Below are positions 53,601 to 63,898 of a DNA stretch of 64,000 bases, piece after piece. How positions within the stretch are numbered: position 1 is the stretch's first letter; each line of letters begins with the position of its first letter. The position numbers and the translations under genes are program-made. The notes beneath the pieces were generated by a model. The model saw only the letters and a program-made list of their open reading frames with translations, ran no database searches and was not told the origin of the DNA. Source of the DNA: Mesostigma viride (taxonomy: Eukaryota; Streptophyta; Mesostigmatophyceae; Mesostigmatales; Mesostigmataceae); NCBI GenBank assembly GCA_009746045.1, contig RPFO01000072.1, positions 3,260,823-3,324,822 on the forward strand. The letters run 5' to 3'.

Positions 53601-56600
53601 CGCCACCATCCCCGCCACCACCACCATCACCACGGCCGCCACCATCCCCGCCACCATCCCCGCCACCACCACCATCACCACGGCCGCCACCATCCCCGCC
53701 ACCATCCCCGCCACCATCCCCGCCACCACCACCATCACCACAGCCGCCACCATCCCCGCCACCATCCCCGCCACCATCCCCGCCACCTCCGCCCGCAGAC
53801 CCCGTTGTTAAGCTTGCCGCGGTCTCAGGCTCTGGCGTCATGACCACCAGTCAGGCGATCACCGATGATGTTTTCGCGGGTGTGCAATGTGAGTGACGAT
53901 GGCTGCCTCCTCTGAAAAACGGATGCGAACTACGGCAGGAAGGGGAAGTGACACAATGTGTATGAATGATACAGTGAAAATCGACAACCACAATTTGTAT
54001 CTGTATCGGTGTATACATATATGTGCATGTCCTTGTAGATACCCTAACTAAATGTATCGTATTTGTATCCAATATATCTTCTACCTAGTACTAGGATACT
54101 GCATGGATGAATATACGATGTTTATGTAGTACTAGTCCGCTCGCGTGCGCAACGATGGAGCTGCTGATGGAGGCTGCAAGTACTCTTTGCACAGCCTAAA
54201 GCCAAGTGCCTAGTTTACGCGTAGACTGCGTTACGAGCCTACCAAGTGTCTCACCGGCCCTACAAAATACCGGCCCTATAAAAAGGGATCCGACCACAAC
54301 GCGGTCCCTTTGGGAAACACATGCCTCGTTTGATTGGCGCTGTCTATTCTCTCCGTTTCCCTTTTCCCCCTCTCTCCAGCCTCTGTCTTTCAAATATGAC
54401 CTCCCCCATGCTGGCCCCACCATCCCCCCCTTTATCCACTATGATCAAGTACCACCCCCCATGCTCACCGGCTCAAATCTGCCCGTATGTGTTCCTTGGC
54501 CCTTGCTTGCCCATCCATCCCCGCAGGCATCGTGTCCAAGCACTACCCGCTGCCGCCCACTGGCTCATCCTTGCCCACCCTCTTATCCTTTTTTTCTTTT
54601 CCATTTATCTCTGCGCCCCCCCCTCCCCTTCCCCCTCCCCTTTCATGCAGCTGTCGTGATCAGATCCTACCCTATCGTGCTGAGCGTGGTGCGCACGGCC
54701 GAGACGCCGCGCACGACCGACTTCACGTGCAAGCTGTATAACGCCGAGTTTTCCTCGCGTCCGCTGCCCACAGGTGATGTGTCAAGAGCTCAGATGATAG
54801 CGCGACATGTTACGGTAATGCCAGCACAAATGATTGCACGCGGAATGACACCTTCCTACGGTAATCCTAGCACAGATGATAGCATGCGGCCGCCGCCCCC
54901 GGGTGACGTGCTCTTGTCGTGCTTGTAAGCACGTCTGTGATTCCGGCTGCTCACAAGTGCCTCTTCATGTTTACCTTCTGCCTCTTTGTTTACACATTTA
55001 TGCCTCTTTATGTTTACCTTCTCTATCCCCCCCTCCCCCCTTTTAACTTGTTTGGTTAGCCCAGCACTTCCAGCTGCCTGCCCGGCGCGTCAGGTTTTTC
55101 ACCCCAGGTAGTTCCTTTGTTTTCGGTGCCCCTGGCTTCCATCACTCGCATGGCCAGGCCTGCGCTTCCAGCTGCCCGTCGGCACATAGTTACTGGTTCA
55201 CTTAATGTACATATCTGGCCCCCTTTCCCCCTTGTTCTTTGCTCATGTGGGGCGGCGAGCAGGCCTGCGCTTCCAGCTGCCCGCTTGCGGCTCGATCCGC
55301 GCAATCTCAGGCATCACTGTCCAGCAGACATCCAACAGCTACTTTGTGGCGCTCACCAACAACGCGCCCGTGCCCGCGCGAGCCAACGGGACGGCCAACA
55401 CGGTGCCCATGCCTGCCGTGTACACATTCACGATATCCACCAGGCCCGCGGGGCTGGGCGACCTCAGCTGGTACTTTGGTACGTGGCTGTGCTGGTTTTA
55501 CTTCTGAAATAGAGAAGGCGTCATCTGGTACTTTGGTACGTGGCAGTTATAAACATCGATTCCTGCGGAATCGATACTAAGCGCTTAGTGTCGATTCCGC
55601 AGGAATCGATGTTTATAACTGTGGCAGCTTTCACCCTATTTCTACAAATATTTCGAGGAGAAGACATCAGCTGGAACATTTGTACGCGGCGGTGTTTCGG
55701 TACCTTGTATTCTATTAACCGTGCAACAAGACTATGGCTTGGGAAGACGGCGGCTGGCTACTTTTTGGTATCTGGCAATGCTGATTATTTTCTCCATTCA
55801 GGTTGACGTGAGATGAGTTGGTAGTCTGGTCGGTGGCTATATGTAGCTACCCTCATGTATGGCTAATGAGCCATACATGTATAGCTCATTTCCTTAATTA
55901 TGTCTATTACATTGGAAATGTTCGCTGGTATCTCAGGATGTGGTGGCATACTTAGCGCAGCAAAGCTTATTACTTCGCTTGGCAAGGCAACCACACTTGG
56001 TTGGATCTGATTTGTATGTGTCTGGCTAGTGCTTTTGCCTGCTGCTGGCACTTTGGTGCATGGCACGTCAAACATATCTCGTACATGACACTGAACAGAT
56101 CTTTACGGGTACCTTGGTGAATAGGGGTAGCGGAAAGCTTGTTGGCCGGGCCGTTTTCCCACCCTATCTTCCGTGTTAATTAACACTTTCATTGATATAA
56201 TATCTATTGTCCATGCATTATCAATGATTTTCACCATGCCTTGCCGTCCTGTGTTCCTGGGGACGCAGCTCAACTTGTTTCTGGGGACCAGCTCAACTCA
56301 ACCCAGGCGGTCCCATTTCCAACGTTTTGTCATTTGGGCTCTATTGGCCCCCGGTTTGATTCGTGGCTCGCGGTTCCATGTGCTCCAATGAGTACAATGC
56401 CATGTGATTTCTAAGTCTGTTGTTGTGGGCTTGTGCGTTTGTTGGTTCCATACGTGGTTCTCTTGATGCTGGGCCGATATCTTGCTTTTGGTCGTGGTGG
56501 CGCGTCTACGCAGACATCTCGTCGCGCTTCAGCGCGAAACTGGAGCTTATCCCCCCCAATTCCATCCCGGTCGGCATCCGCATCGTGTTTGGAGAGGTGG

Positions 56601-59600
56601 CGGTTGCCCTCGATGAGAGCAAGGTAAGCGGCCGTTCTTGGCCTTTTCACCCCCCTCACTGCCCCCAAGCGCCTCAGTGCCCCCAACCCCCTCAGTTCCC
56701 CCACCCCCTGAGTGCCCCCAGACAAGCGATGTGTTCTTTACTTTGACCGCCCTAATGGCCCACGTGACCCCCTGCTGCCCCCCGATTGTCACGGGTGCTC
56801 ACATCCTTGAGACCTTGTTGCCTTGTCACAACTTCCATTTCAAGAAGCCCCCTTTACTGCCCATACGCCTCCACTCATCTCCCATGGATGGTTGCAGGGT
56901 ACATCAATCTCTCACGTCACGTCTTGCCAGATCATCACCCAGGCGCTCATCCCTTTGCCCATGCTTTGCCCATGCTTTGCCCATGCTTTGCCCATGCTTT
57001 GCCCATGCTTTGCCCATGCTTTGCCCATGCTTTGCCCATGCTTTGCCCATGCTTTGCCCATGCTTTGCCCATGCTTTGCCCATGCTTTGCCCATGCTTTG
57101 CCCATGGACCCCACGTCATCACGACCGCTTTCATGTGCTCCGTACCCTCCCACTATTGTAATACTACAATACAGCTGTAAGCTCTTTACCTCTCGTGCTC
57201 GCTCGATTGTCACCTCCTCTCGCCACTACCTCTCGCCACTCTATATCCATACAAGGCAAACCCCTTTGCCACTACTTTCCCACCAGTTGCCGCTCGTCTG
57301 CATCCCTTCATTCCTCAAAAGTCATCACCCAGGCGTGCATCCTGTGAGCTCTTATTGCCTTTTCCCACGCACTATCCACCTGGAGCGCCCATGCTGCGCT
57401 TACTCCCTTTCGCGCTCTTGCTTTCCTCAACCATCAGCCCCCTTGCATGGTCGGCCTTCCATCATCCTCTCTGGTCCAACAGATCATCACCCAGGCGTGC
57501 ACGGCCCCTGCTTACTGGAGGGATTCTACGGCTTCGCAAGAGAATGTTGCCCTCCCCCCCCCCTCCCCTGCTTACTTGAGATGATGGCATGGACCTATCC
57601 CTACCCGTACCCCCTCTTTGCCCTGTCACGTTCATCCCTCTCTAGTCGCACCCCCAGATCATCCCCCGGGCGCGCAACTGCTGGCTATGGATGGCCCATT
57701 CTCACCGCCGCCGCCCTCTTGGGGCCCTGTACCCTTTCCCTACCCCGACAAACATTGTCACGGAACTCTCGCGCCCCCCAGATCATCACCCAGGCGCGCA
57801 TCCTGAACGCGAACCTCATCCGCGGCGGCACCGAGGCCCACATTGTGATCAAGCCGGATGCCACGTGCGGCACGTTCACCATCGCATTTCTGCAAGGGTT
57901 TGGCAAATCAGCCACCGATGGCCTGTCCAACGAGATCCCAACGACAACCATCCCCTACGGTGTGTGGCCTACGGCTTCCCTGTGGTGCTTCTCTTTGGTG
58001 GGCAGGGTCCATGCACCTGCTCCGGCTTCGCCATGCAGACCCCCTTTGTTGTTGGAGACTGGAATGTGAAAATGTTGCCAGCACTGTGTGCGGTGCGTGG
58101 CAGATGCAAGGATTCGCATGGCTTAGTTGATAAGCATGCGCACCTAGCTGCTGCTGCGTTCCCCATGTATGGTTCGTTCAAGGTAAGGCATCTGTGGTGG
58201 CGTGGATTAGTGCAATGCGGGTAAGCGGAGTGCTGGATCGATTATGACCAGGCTTGGCGAGGGCAACCCCTTCAGGGAGTTGGTTGGCCCAGACCTCTAG
58301 AGGATGATGGATCAATAAAGACTGATTTGTAGAAGTACGTTGACTGGCGTAAAATAATACGTTTTAATGGGTTGAGCATCAAGATGTGAAGTAACTGGCT
58401 GAGTTGCTTGTATTATAAAAGCTTTCCCTCATTGCCTCTCGGGGGTGATCAGCCGCCCTAACCCTATTCGAGCGGACCCACCTGGAAGCCGAGTGACTTG
58501 ACTGGGGCATCCCTTGACTTCTCGCTGGATTGCCCGGGTCGCGTGGTTTGCTTGGGTTGCTGGGTTCAGTCTAGCCCCTGGAGCCCCCAGAATTGGACTT
58601 ACGTATCCGATATCTTCTCATTGCATCGTGTGGCTTGCTGTGTTTACCTGGACCGGTTCGGCAATCGGGTGCCTGCATTTGCGCGGGGGCATCCAGACGG
58701 CGTTCCGGCGCGCCGCGTGCTAACGCGCGCCAAGGAGAACTTCCGGCCCAATGGCCTGCCCTTCCGCATGTCCAACTGGGTCGACTGCGGCGAGGAGTGC
58801 TCGTACACAGGCGTCACATGCCAGGGTCAGAAGGTCATCAAGCTGTAAGTGGGCTGGGGTGGGCGGTCTGCTTGTGACTAGCCGGCGCGAGAACTTGATT
58901 GTGAGGGGATGGTGATTTGCACGGGGAGTGGGCAGTGGCGGATAGATTTGTCGTCACCGCGCTCGGTGTCTTCTGTGTGGGCGAGGATGGTCCCTTTGAC
59001 ACGATCTATTCGCAGCATAAGGAAAGGTATACTAGCATGACAAGTAGCATGACAAGGTGCTACTGCTATATGTTATTTTTGGATGTGACATGATCCTGGC
59101 TGTGATCGGGAAGGGGTGGGCGGTTGTCTCGTTAGCCGTGGGCATCCCAGGTATCAACATCACCCTGATTGTACGAGTTGCCTCTGCCCGTGTGCAGCGA
59201 CCTGTCGACATGGCTCGCCCGCGCTTATGCAGTACCGTTCTTATTCCGTACTACCGCCTGTGGGCCGCAGTACTTATGCCGGTGGGCCGCAGTACTTATG
59301 CCGGTGGGCTGCAGTACTTATGCCGGTGGGCCGCAGTACTTATGCCGGTGGGCCGCAGTACTTATGCCGGTGGGCCGCAGTACTTATGCCTGTGGGCCGC
59401 AGTACTTATGCCGGTGGGCCGCAGTACTTATGCCGGTGGGCCGTACCTTGTGCTACCTATATGCGGCGACATGTCCAACATGGGCGCATGTGAATGCTCC
59501 TCTTTAGAATTTCAACAAGTCACCTTCCTGTATGCATCTGCCTGTGCCCATGTGCGGCGACCTCTTCTCTTGGCTCACCCATGCCGTGTGCTGATCCCTG

Positions 59601-62600
59601 TCGACTGTAACGTTTGTCCTCGTTCGGCCGTGCCTGTGCGCAGCGACCTGTCTAACATGGGCCTGAACGGCAGCCTGCCCGATGACCTGTGGGAGCTGAC
59701 CGACCTCATCTCCCTCAACATCTCCTACAACAACTTTTCGAGCGGCATCCCGGGGCAGCTGCTCAAGAACCTCACGTCGCTCAAGGACCTGTGCGTATAT
59801 ATGTACTACCTTACCTATACTACTGTATCGTAAAGAAAAGGAAAAAAGGTTCCTTGGTTATTTAAGAGGGCGCGTGCAAGAATCTCACGTCGCTCAAGGA
59901 CCTGTGCGTTGGCCACTTTCGATAGATAACAGGAGTTTGCGTGTTTTCAACTGTGAGCGTAGCTTCTAAACGTGTTCCGAATTGCAGCATCCACTGCTTG
60001 TATGTAAGCTCGTCTTATTTAATGAAGCACGTGACCGTGTCACATGGTTACGAATAATGGAGCCTTCCCGGGTGTAAGCTCGTCTTGCCGTACGTTACCC
60101 CTCTCCTTGCGAACCTGTGCCCTCTTGGTATTCTATATTATTATAGTAGTATATATATTCGGTATTATCCCGCATCCTGTGTATGAAAATGCCCAAATTG
60201 GACCAACATCGGCGGCCCCGCGGTGACCTGTCGGGCAACCCCTTCAGTGGCACGCTGTGTACACAAGTCCCTCTCATTTTTTGTAAACTCAGGTCCCTCT
60301 ATGCATACAGTTATTATCTCCTTCTATGCATACAATGATTATTTCCTTCTATGCATACAATTATTATTTCCTTCTATTCATACTCCTCTCCCTGAATCGA
60401 CGGGACAACCAGCACAACGTCCCCATCGTGCGGATCCGTACCTTAAACATCTACCATAAACATTTATCGACCCTGCCTTTGTTATATGCCTCCTGTACGC
60501 CTGTCAACCCCTCCCTAGCAGCTCCCTTGTACATCCCCACTTGCGTGCACAGTCCTCGTCTCTTATCCTTTCTCTGTGGACGCCATCTCAAATCGTATTT
60601 TAGCATTGCTTATGAGTATTGCTCTCCCTGTGCGCTCGCTCTCTCTACGGGTGGTGGCTTGTATGCTCTTCCGAACGGAACCACCATCGGCAACCTCGCA
60701 GCGATCTGTCGGGCAACCCCTTCACGGGCACGCTCCCGTGTGAGCTGTCGTCGCTCGCGCTCACCCGCCTGCACCTGGGCAACCTGCAGCGCCTTGAGAA
60801 GGCCGACCTGCCCGCGTGCATCGGATCAGTGACTACCCTCGTGGAGTTGGACATGTCAGGGACAGGGTACACAGGGAATATCCCGTCCACCTGGAACAAC
60901 TTAACCAATTTACAGGTACATTCTTGGAACAGGTACTCCGGTACTTTGGCTGGTTGCCCTTTGCATTGCCTTTTTGGTTGCCTTTTGCATTGCCTTTGAG
61001 TGAGTAGGACAAGTAGTGCATGTTAGTACTGTGCTGGATATGTGAGGGATGGGTTAAACTACAGAGGCAACATCCCACCTGTCTGGAACAATTCAACCTA
61101 TTGAAAGGTACATCGCTGGTTACTTTCTATTGAATGTAGAGCTAGTGCATGCATATGTGTGTCTTGCTAGCGCATGTGGTCGTGAGGAGCTTGGTGTCTT
61201 CCTTGTGCATGTGGTCGTGAGGAGCTGGGTGTCATTCTAGTGCATGTGGTCGTGAGGAGCTGGGTGTCTTGCTAGTGCATGTGTTTTTCTTAGGAGCTGG
61301 ATGTGTCGGGGCACGAGTACCTTGGGACCAACCTGCCAACTTGGAACATCGAACCAATTCACAGCTGCATGGTAGGAACAGGTACATCGGATAGACATGT
61401 GCAGGAATACTACTAAGTAGTCGTTGGCGATATCTGAAAACGTGGTAGAAGAAAGCACGTGCGCTGCCTGCTGGATTCCAGCGTGCTTCCGCGTGCCGCA
61501 GCGGTGTCGTCGATGCCCACTGCCCCAAACTTTCCCTAACCCAAACTTTCCCTAATCCAACCTCCTTCCTAAAGAGTTTGCCTTGCGAAACCGTAGCCAG
61601 GGTCTGTAGAATCGTGATGCAGGGATTTGTATTTAGGGATCCGTGCCCTATGTCGTACATCGACGATGAACCGACAATCAATACAGAGGGTGGAGACGGA
61701 AACAATGGGGCCCATCTTGCCCTGAAACACCGGTGGGGGGTAAGAATTTTTCCGTGGTCTGAATCTACTGCCTTGCCCTTTTCCATCTGCGGCCCTTGAT
61801 TTTCCGGTTCCAACATTTTTTTCACCCCTTTTCACCCCTTTTCACCCCTTTTCACCCCTTTTCACCCCTTTTCACCCCTTTCCACCCCTTTTCACCCCTT
61901 TTCACCCCTTTTCACCCCTTTTCACCCCTTTCCACCCCTTTTCACCCCTTTTCACCCCTTTTCACCCCTTTTCACCCCTTTTCACCCCTTTCACCCCTTT
62001 CCACCCCTTTTCACCCCTTTCCACCCCTTTTCACCCCTTTTCACCCCTTTTCACCCCTTTTCACCCCTTTCCACCCCTTTCCACCCCTTTTCACCCCTTT
62101 TCACCCCTTTTCACCCCTTTCACCCCTTTCCACCCCTTTTCACCCCTTTCCACCCCTTTTCACCCCTTTTCACCCCTTTTCACCCCTTTCCACCCCTTTT
62201 CACCCCTTTCCACCCCTTTTCACCCCTTTTCACCCCTTTTCACCCCTTTTCACCCCTTTTCACCCCTTTTCACCCCTTTCCACCCCTTTTCACCCCTTTC
62301 CACCCCTTTTCACCCCTTTCCACCCCTTTTCACCCCTTTTCACCCCTTTTCACCCCTTTTCACCCCTTTTCACCCCTTTTCACCCCTTTTCACCCCTTTC
62401 CACCCCTTTTCACCCCTTTTCACCCCTTTCCACCCCTTTTCACCCCTTTTCACCCCTTTTCACCCCTTTTGACCCCTTTTCACCCCTTTTCACCCCTTTT
62501 CACCCCTTTTCACCCCTTTTCACCCCTTTTCACCCCTTTTCACCCCTTTTCACCCCTTTCCACCCCTTTTCACCCCTTTTCACCCCTTTCCACCCCTTTC

Positions 62601-63646
62601 CACCCCTTTCCACCCCTTTCCACCCCTTTTCACCCCTTTTCACCCCTTTTCACCCCTTTTCACCCCTTTTCACCCCTTTTCACCCCTTTTCACCCCTTTT
62701 CACCCCTTTCCACCCCTTTCCACCCCTTTCCACCCCTTTTCACCCCTTTTCACCCCTTTTCACCCCTTTTCACCCCTTTTCACCCCTTTTCACCCCTTTT
62801 CACCCCTTTTCACCCCTTTTCACCCCTTTTCACCCCTTTTTACCCCTTTTCACCCCTTTTCACCCCTTTTCACCCCTTTTCACCCCTTTCCACCCCTTTC
62901 CACCCCTTTTCACCCCTTTTCACCCCTTTTCACCCCTTTTCACCCCTTTTCACCCCTTTCCACCCCTTTTCACCCCTTTTCACCCCTTTTCACCCCTTTT
63001 CACCCCTTTTCACCCCTTTTCACCCCCTTTTCACCCCTTTTCACCCCTTTTCACCCCTTTTCACCCCTTTTCACCCCTTTTCACCCCTTTCCACCCCTTC
63101 TCACCCCTTTTCACCCCTGTCCACCCCTTTTCACCCCTTTTCACCGGTTCTCAATTCTTCCCCCCCCGCCCTCCCCCCTTCCCCCCCCCCCAGGAACTTG
63201 ACCTCTCCAGCAACGACCTCACCGGAACCATCCCCTCCACGACGGTCGAGTCCTGGTCCAGCCTCCAAGTGCTCGACGTGAGTGACAACTCCGGCCTGTG
63301 CGGGACCCTCTCCACCGACGCGGTCACGATCATCTCCGGTACTGACATGGGCGCGGGGTCCTGCATCTCGCGCATCACCGACCCTGCCCCCGAGGTCGCA
63401 GGGATGACGTCCACCGTGAACACCGACCCTTCGCTGGGCATGCCGCTCGGGCCAGAGGGCAAGGTGGGCAAGCTTCACTTCATCCAGGCGGTGAACGTGC
63501 TCAAGCCGGGCAGCAACACCACATGGAGCGTCATGTTCACCGTGTACTCCAAGTCTCTCGGGTCGGTGCTCCAGAACGCGACGCGGATGAGCGCGTATGC
63601 CAACTCCACCTTGTGCGATGCGACGGGGGCAAGGGGCGAGCCGCAG
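45007..63646 (+). CDS. Large gene: EF-hand, transmembrane, Pro-rich and LRR protein (3' end outside window)
   Basis: Sixteen exons: 45007-45435, 45844-45912, 46593-46659, 47003-47068, 49014-49114, 49666-49710, 52056-52142, 52964-53888, 54651-54773, 55263-55478, 56514-56623, 57782-57959, 58697-58844, 59644-59790, 60702-60915, 63194-63646. Every intron is GT..AG and the phases agree across all 15 joins, giving 1,126 codons with no stop. The predicted protein has a cytosolic EF-hand (residues about 150-166), one membrane helix (167-188), extracellular beta-rich segments, a Pro/Ser stretch (354-565), more beta-rich segments (597-805) and an LRR region (806-1126). The last exon ends at a GTGAGT donor, so more exons follow. 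Type II topology is inferred. Ligand and role are unknown; a wall- or matrix-contacting receptor is a guess. Exon 8 has a suspicious frame (see findings). Confidence 0.8.
45844..45912 (+). CDS. Exon 2: second half of EF-hand
   Basis: Reads EEELKAMARDYVRQTEASKR. Spliced to exon 1 it completes the loop DKDGDGELTEEE with acidic residues at 1, 3, 5 and 12 of a Ca2+-binding EF-hand, strong support for this join. Confidence 0.88.
46080..46330. repeat. Intron 2 tandem repeat, about 31-34 bp x 7
   Basis: Units of the form GGTAGGTCACATTGAAAGAG followed by GTCATGGC. Confidence 0.85.
46593..46659 (+). CDS. Exon 3: transmembrane helix
   Basis: 22 hydrophobic residues (LAILAFGLACVALASILAIS...), a single membrane helix flanked by basic residues on the exon 2 side. 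Donor GTACGT. A near copy of its 3' border lies at 46,783-46,810. Confidence 0.88.
47003..47068 (+). CDS. Exon 4
   Basis: Codes ANELSKEQKVSNGGIMVTTG plus two residues, juxtamembrane. Phases 1 and 1 match exons 3 and 5. Confidence 0.75.
47069..49013 (+). repeat. Intron 4: GGGT/GGGC/poly-G tract with assembly gap
   Basis: About 23 GGGT units (47,072-47,163), then GGGC units (to about 47,420), then near-pure G with scattered C (to about 48,075), then GGGGGA repeats (to 48,188), a gap of 226 N (48,189-48,414), and again A/G-rich sequence to 48,545. The flanking exons are in phase, so this is intronic. Strong G-quadruplex potential on the sense strand. Length is uncertain because of the gap. Confidence 0.85.
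48189..48414. other. Assembly gap (226 N)
   Basis: Undetermined bases within the G-rich tract. Confidence 1.
49014..49114 (+). CDS. Exon 5
   Basis: GNSEGTVVKVGEASYEYTLE then TLRLLPKEVLPKLK. Acceptor C-rich, donor GTATGG. Border copies occur at 48,903-48,918 (start) and 49,191-49,218 (end). Confidence 0.8.
49666..49710 (+). CDS. Exon 6
   Basis: 15 codons, AVALILPDNSWLHME, between GTGCAG and GTGGGT. In phase 0. Confidence 0.7.
49966..51685. mobile_element. TTAA-flanked non-autonomous DNA transposon in intron 6
   Basis: Inverted ends CTCGTCGTCTGTCCC and GGGACAGACGACGAG, flanked by TTAA at 49,962-49,965 and 51,686-51,689. Subterminal stretches pair further (AACTCAGTCCTC, GAGGACTGAGTT) and are themselves palindromic. 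No transposase is present in the 1,720 bp. TTAA duplication points to piggyBac (or Kolobok) type mobilisation. Confidence 0.88.
52056..52142 (+). CDS. Exon 7
   Basis: AHTFIHNSDSVTLVSGGTER then LDIRFNDSL, a beta-strand-like pattern. Acceptor TCTCCAG, donor GTGGGT. Confidence 0.8.
52660..52960. repeat. CCCCCT-rich tract before exon 8
   Basis: About 290 bp of CCCCTC and CCCCCCT repeats ending at the acceptor CCGCCAG of exon 8; an expanded polypyrimidine tract. Confidence 0.9.
52964..53888 (+). CDS. Exon 8: extracellular segment and Pro/Ser-rich stretch
   Basis: The first 24 codons (ITYTDALTDETLTFYANVNF...) look native. From 53,159 to about 53,794 the frame is almost only Pro with Ser and some Arg (SPPPPP, RPSPPPS), typical of algal hydroxyproline-rich glycoproteins that are heavily glycosylated outside the cell. 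It ends GVQ plus one base at donor GTGAGT. Between 53,043 and 53,150 another frame has better codon use but a TGA (53,073-53,075), so small indels are possible here. Confidence 0.75.
54651..54773 (+). CDS. Exon 9
   Basis: VVIRSYPIVLSVVRTAETPR then TTDFTCKLYNAEFSSRPLPT; beta-rich extracellular segment. Phase 1 at both ends. Confidence 0.85.
54790..54892. repeat. Intron 9 degenerate repeat
   Basis: Two to three units around CAGATGATAGC and TACGGTAAT(G/C)C(C/T)AGCACA. Confidence 0.7.
55263..55478 (+). CDS. Exon 10
   Basis: GLRFQLPACGSIRAISGITV through STRPAGLGDLSWYF. Acceptor GAGCAG, donor GTACGT. Its start is copied at 55,155-55,178 and its end at 55,525-55,544. Confidence 0.85.
55545..55620. 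mobile_element. Solo 76-bp palindromic repeat in intron 10
   Basis: AGTTATAAACATCGATTCCT to AGGAATCGATGTTTATAACT, a near-perfect palindrome with the same centre as the family. The TSD GTGGC is at 55,540-55,544 and 55,621-55,625. It corresponds to one terminal repeat alone, as a solo LTR would. Confidence 0.9.
56514..56623 (+). CDS. Exon 11
   Basis: DISSRFSAKLELIPPNSIPV then GIRIVFGEVAVALDESK. Acceptor TACGCAG, donor GTAAGC. Confidence 0.85.
56928..57676 (+). repeat. Four intronic echoes of the exon 12 border
   Basis: Copies of CCAGATCATCACCCAGGCG, the acceptor and start of exon 12 (true site 57,778-57,796), at 56,928-56,953, 57,321-57,344, 57,480-57,502 and 57,654-57,676. Confidence 0.88.
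56957..57105. repeat. 11-bp minisatellite CCCATGCTTTG
   Basis: About 13 perfect 11-bp units in intron 11. Confidence 0.95.
57782..57959 (+). CDS. Exon 12
   Basis: IITQARILNANLIRGGTEAH through SNEIPTTTIPY. Beta-rich, before the LRR part. Donor GTGTGT. Confidence 0.85.
58697..58844 (+). CDS. Exon 13: LRR N-terminal cap
   Basis: RMSNWVDCGEECSYTGVTCQ fits the plant LRR N-terminal cap (W...C..TGVTC), followed by KVIKL at the first LRR strand. Donor GTAAGT. Confidence 0.85.
59189..59567 (+). repeat. Echoes of the exon 14 border plus 22-bp minisatellite
   Basis: Variants of GTGCAGCGACCTGTC (true site 59,637-59,652) occur near 59,192, 59,461 and 59,551. Between them are about eight 22-bp units GTGGGCCGCAGTACTTATGC (59,258-59,442). 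Confidence 0.85.
59644..59790 (+). CDS. Exon 14: LRRs
   Basis: LDLSNMGLNGSLPDDLWELT, LISLNISYNNFSSGIPGQLL and LKNLTSLKDL: two plant-type repeats (LxxLxLSxNxxxGxIP). Confidence 0.92.
60210..60256 (+). repeat. Echo of the exon 15 start
   Basis: CCTGTCGGGCAACCCCTTCA and flanks match the exon 15 border (60,690-60,733), but its AG acceptor reads GCGGTG instead of GCAGCG. Confidence 0.85.
60293..60380. repeat. Tandem repeat CCTTCTATGCATACAATTATT-like
   Basis: About three to four units of 25-29 bp in intron 14. Confidence 0.8.
60702..60915 (+). CDS. Exon 15: LRRs
   Basis: DLSGNPFTGTLPCELSSLAL, LTRLHLGNLQRLEKADLPAC and LVELDMSGTGYTGNIPSTWN: further LRRs. Donor GTACAT. Confidence 0.9.
61056..61396 (+). 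repeat. Two echoes of the exon 15 3' border
   Basis: 61,056-61,112 and 61,293-61,396 resemble GGAACAACTTAACCAATTTA and its donor AGGTACA with the preceding codons. Both are diverged and out of frame. Confidence 0.8.
61815..63146. repeat. 10-bp minisatellite TTTTCACCCC
   Basis: About 133 units, with TTTCCACCCC as the common variant and rare indels, in intron 15 just before the exon 16 acceptor. The open frame through it (PFHPFSPLFT repeats) is an artefact of the 10-bp period. Confidence 0.95.
63194..63646 (+). CDS. Exon 16: last LRR and C-terminal extracellular region (internal exon)
   Basis: ELDLSSNDLTGTIPSTTVES and LQVLDVSDNSGLCGTLS complete the LRRs. Then come 110 residues of unknown fold (KLHFIQAVNVLKPGSNTTWS). 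It ends at GTGAGT; a diverged copy of this border is at 63,856-63,885. Confidence 0.88.
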
Positions 63647-63898
63647 GTGAGTGAAATGAAAAATAGCCTGTAAAAAAACTTTTTCAACTGTAAAAAAGCT
63701 TTTTTCAAAAACAAAAAAACTTGCCTTGCGTGTCAAGAATGCTTAAGTGACTCAGGGCTTTTTGTTCATTATTCAAGGAAGCAGGTTGTGTCCCGCCACA
63801 CCCTCGTTGGAGCAGTAGGAACATCTGGCGGTGCATCGCCAGGTCACGGTGGGGCATGAGGGGCAAGCCGCAGGTGAGCAAGAGGCCGAATGGTTTAG

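Noticed and set aside
53022-53847. Gly/Asp-rich and Val/Met-rich frames on the minus strand
   Set aside because: Shadows of the Pro-rich exon 8 on the opposite strand.
56904-57134. GKAWAKHGQSM repeat peptide
   Set aside because: Caused by the 11-bp minisatellite in intron 11.
57778-57806. Exon 12 border repeats as a CRISPR-like array
   Set aside because: Irregular spacing, eukaryotic intron context, and the repeats match an adjacent exon edge.
61796-63193. Long PFHPFSPLFT-repeat open frame
   Set aside because: An artefact of a stop-free 10-bp repeat; it lies in intron 15. Only the part from 63,194 is exon.
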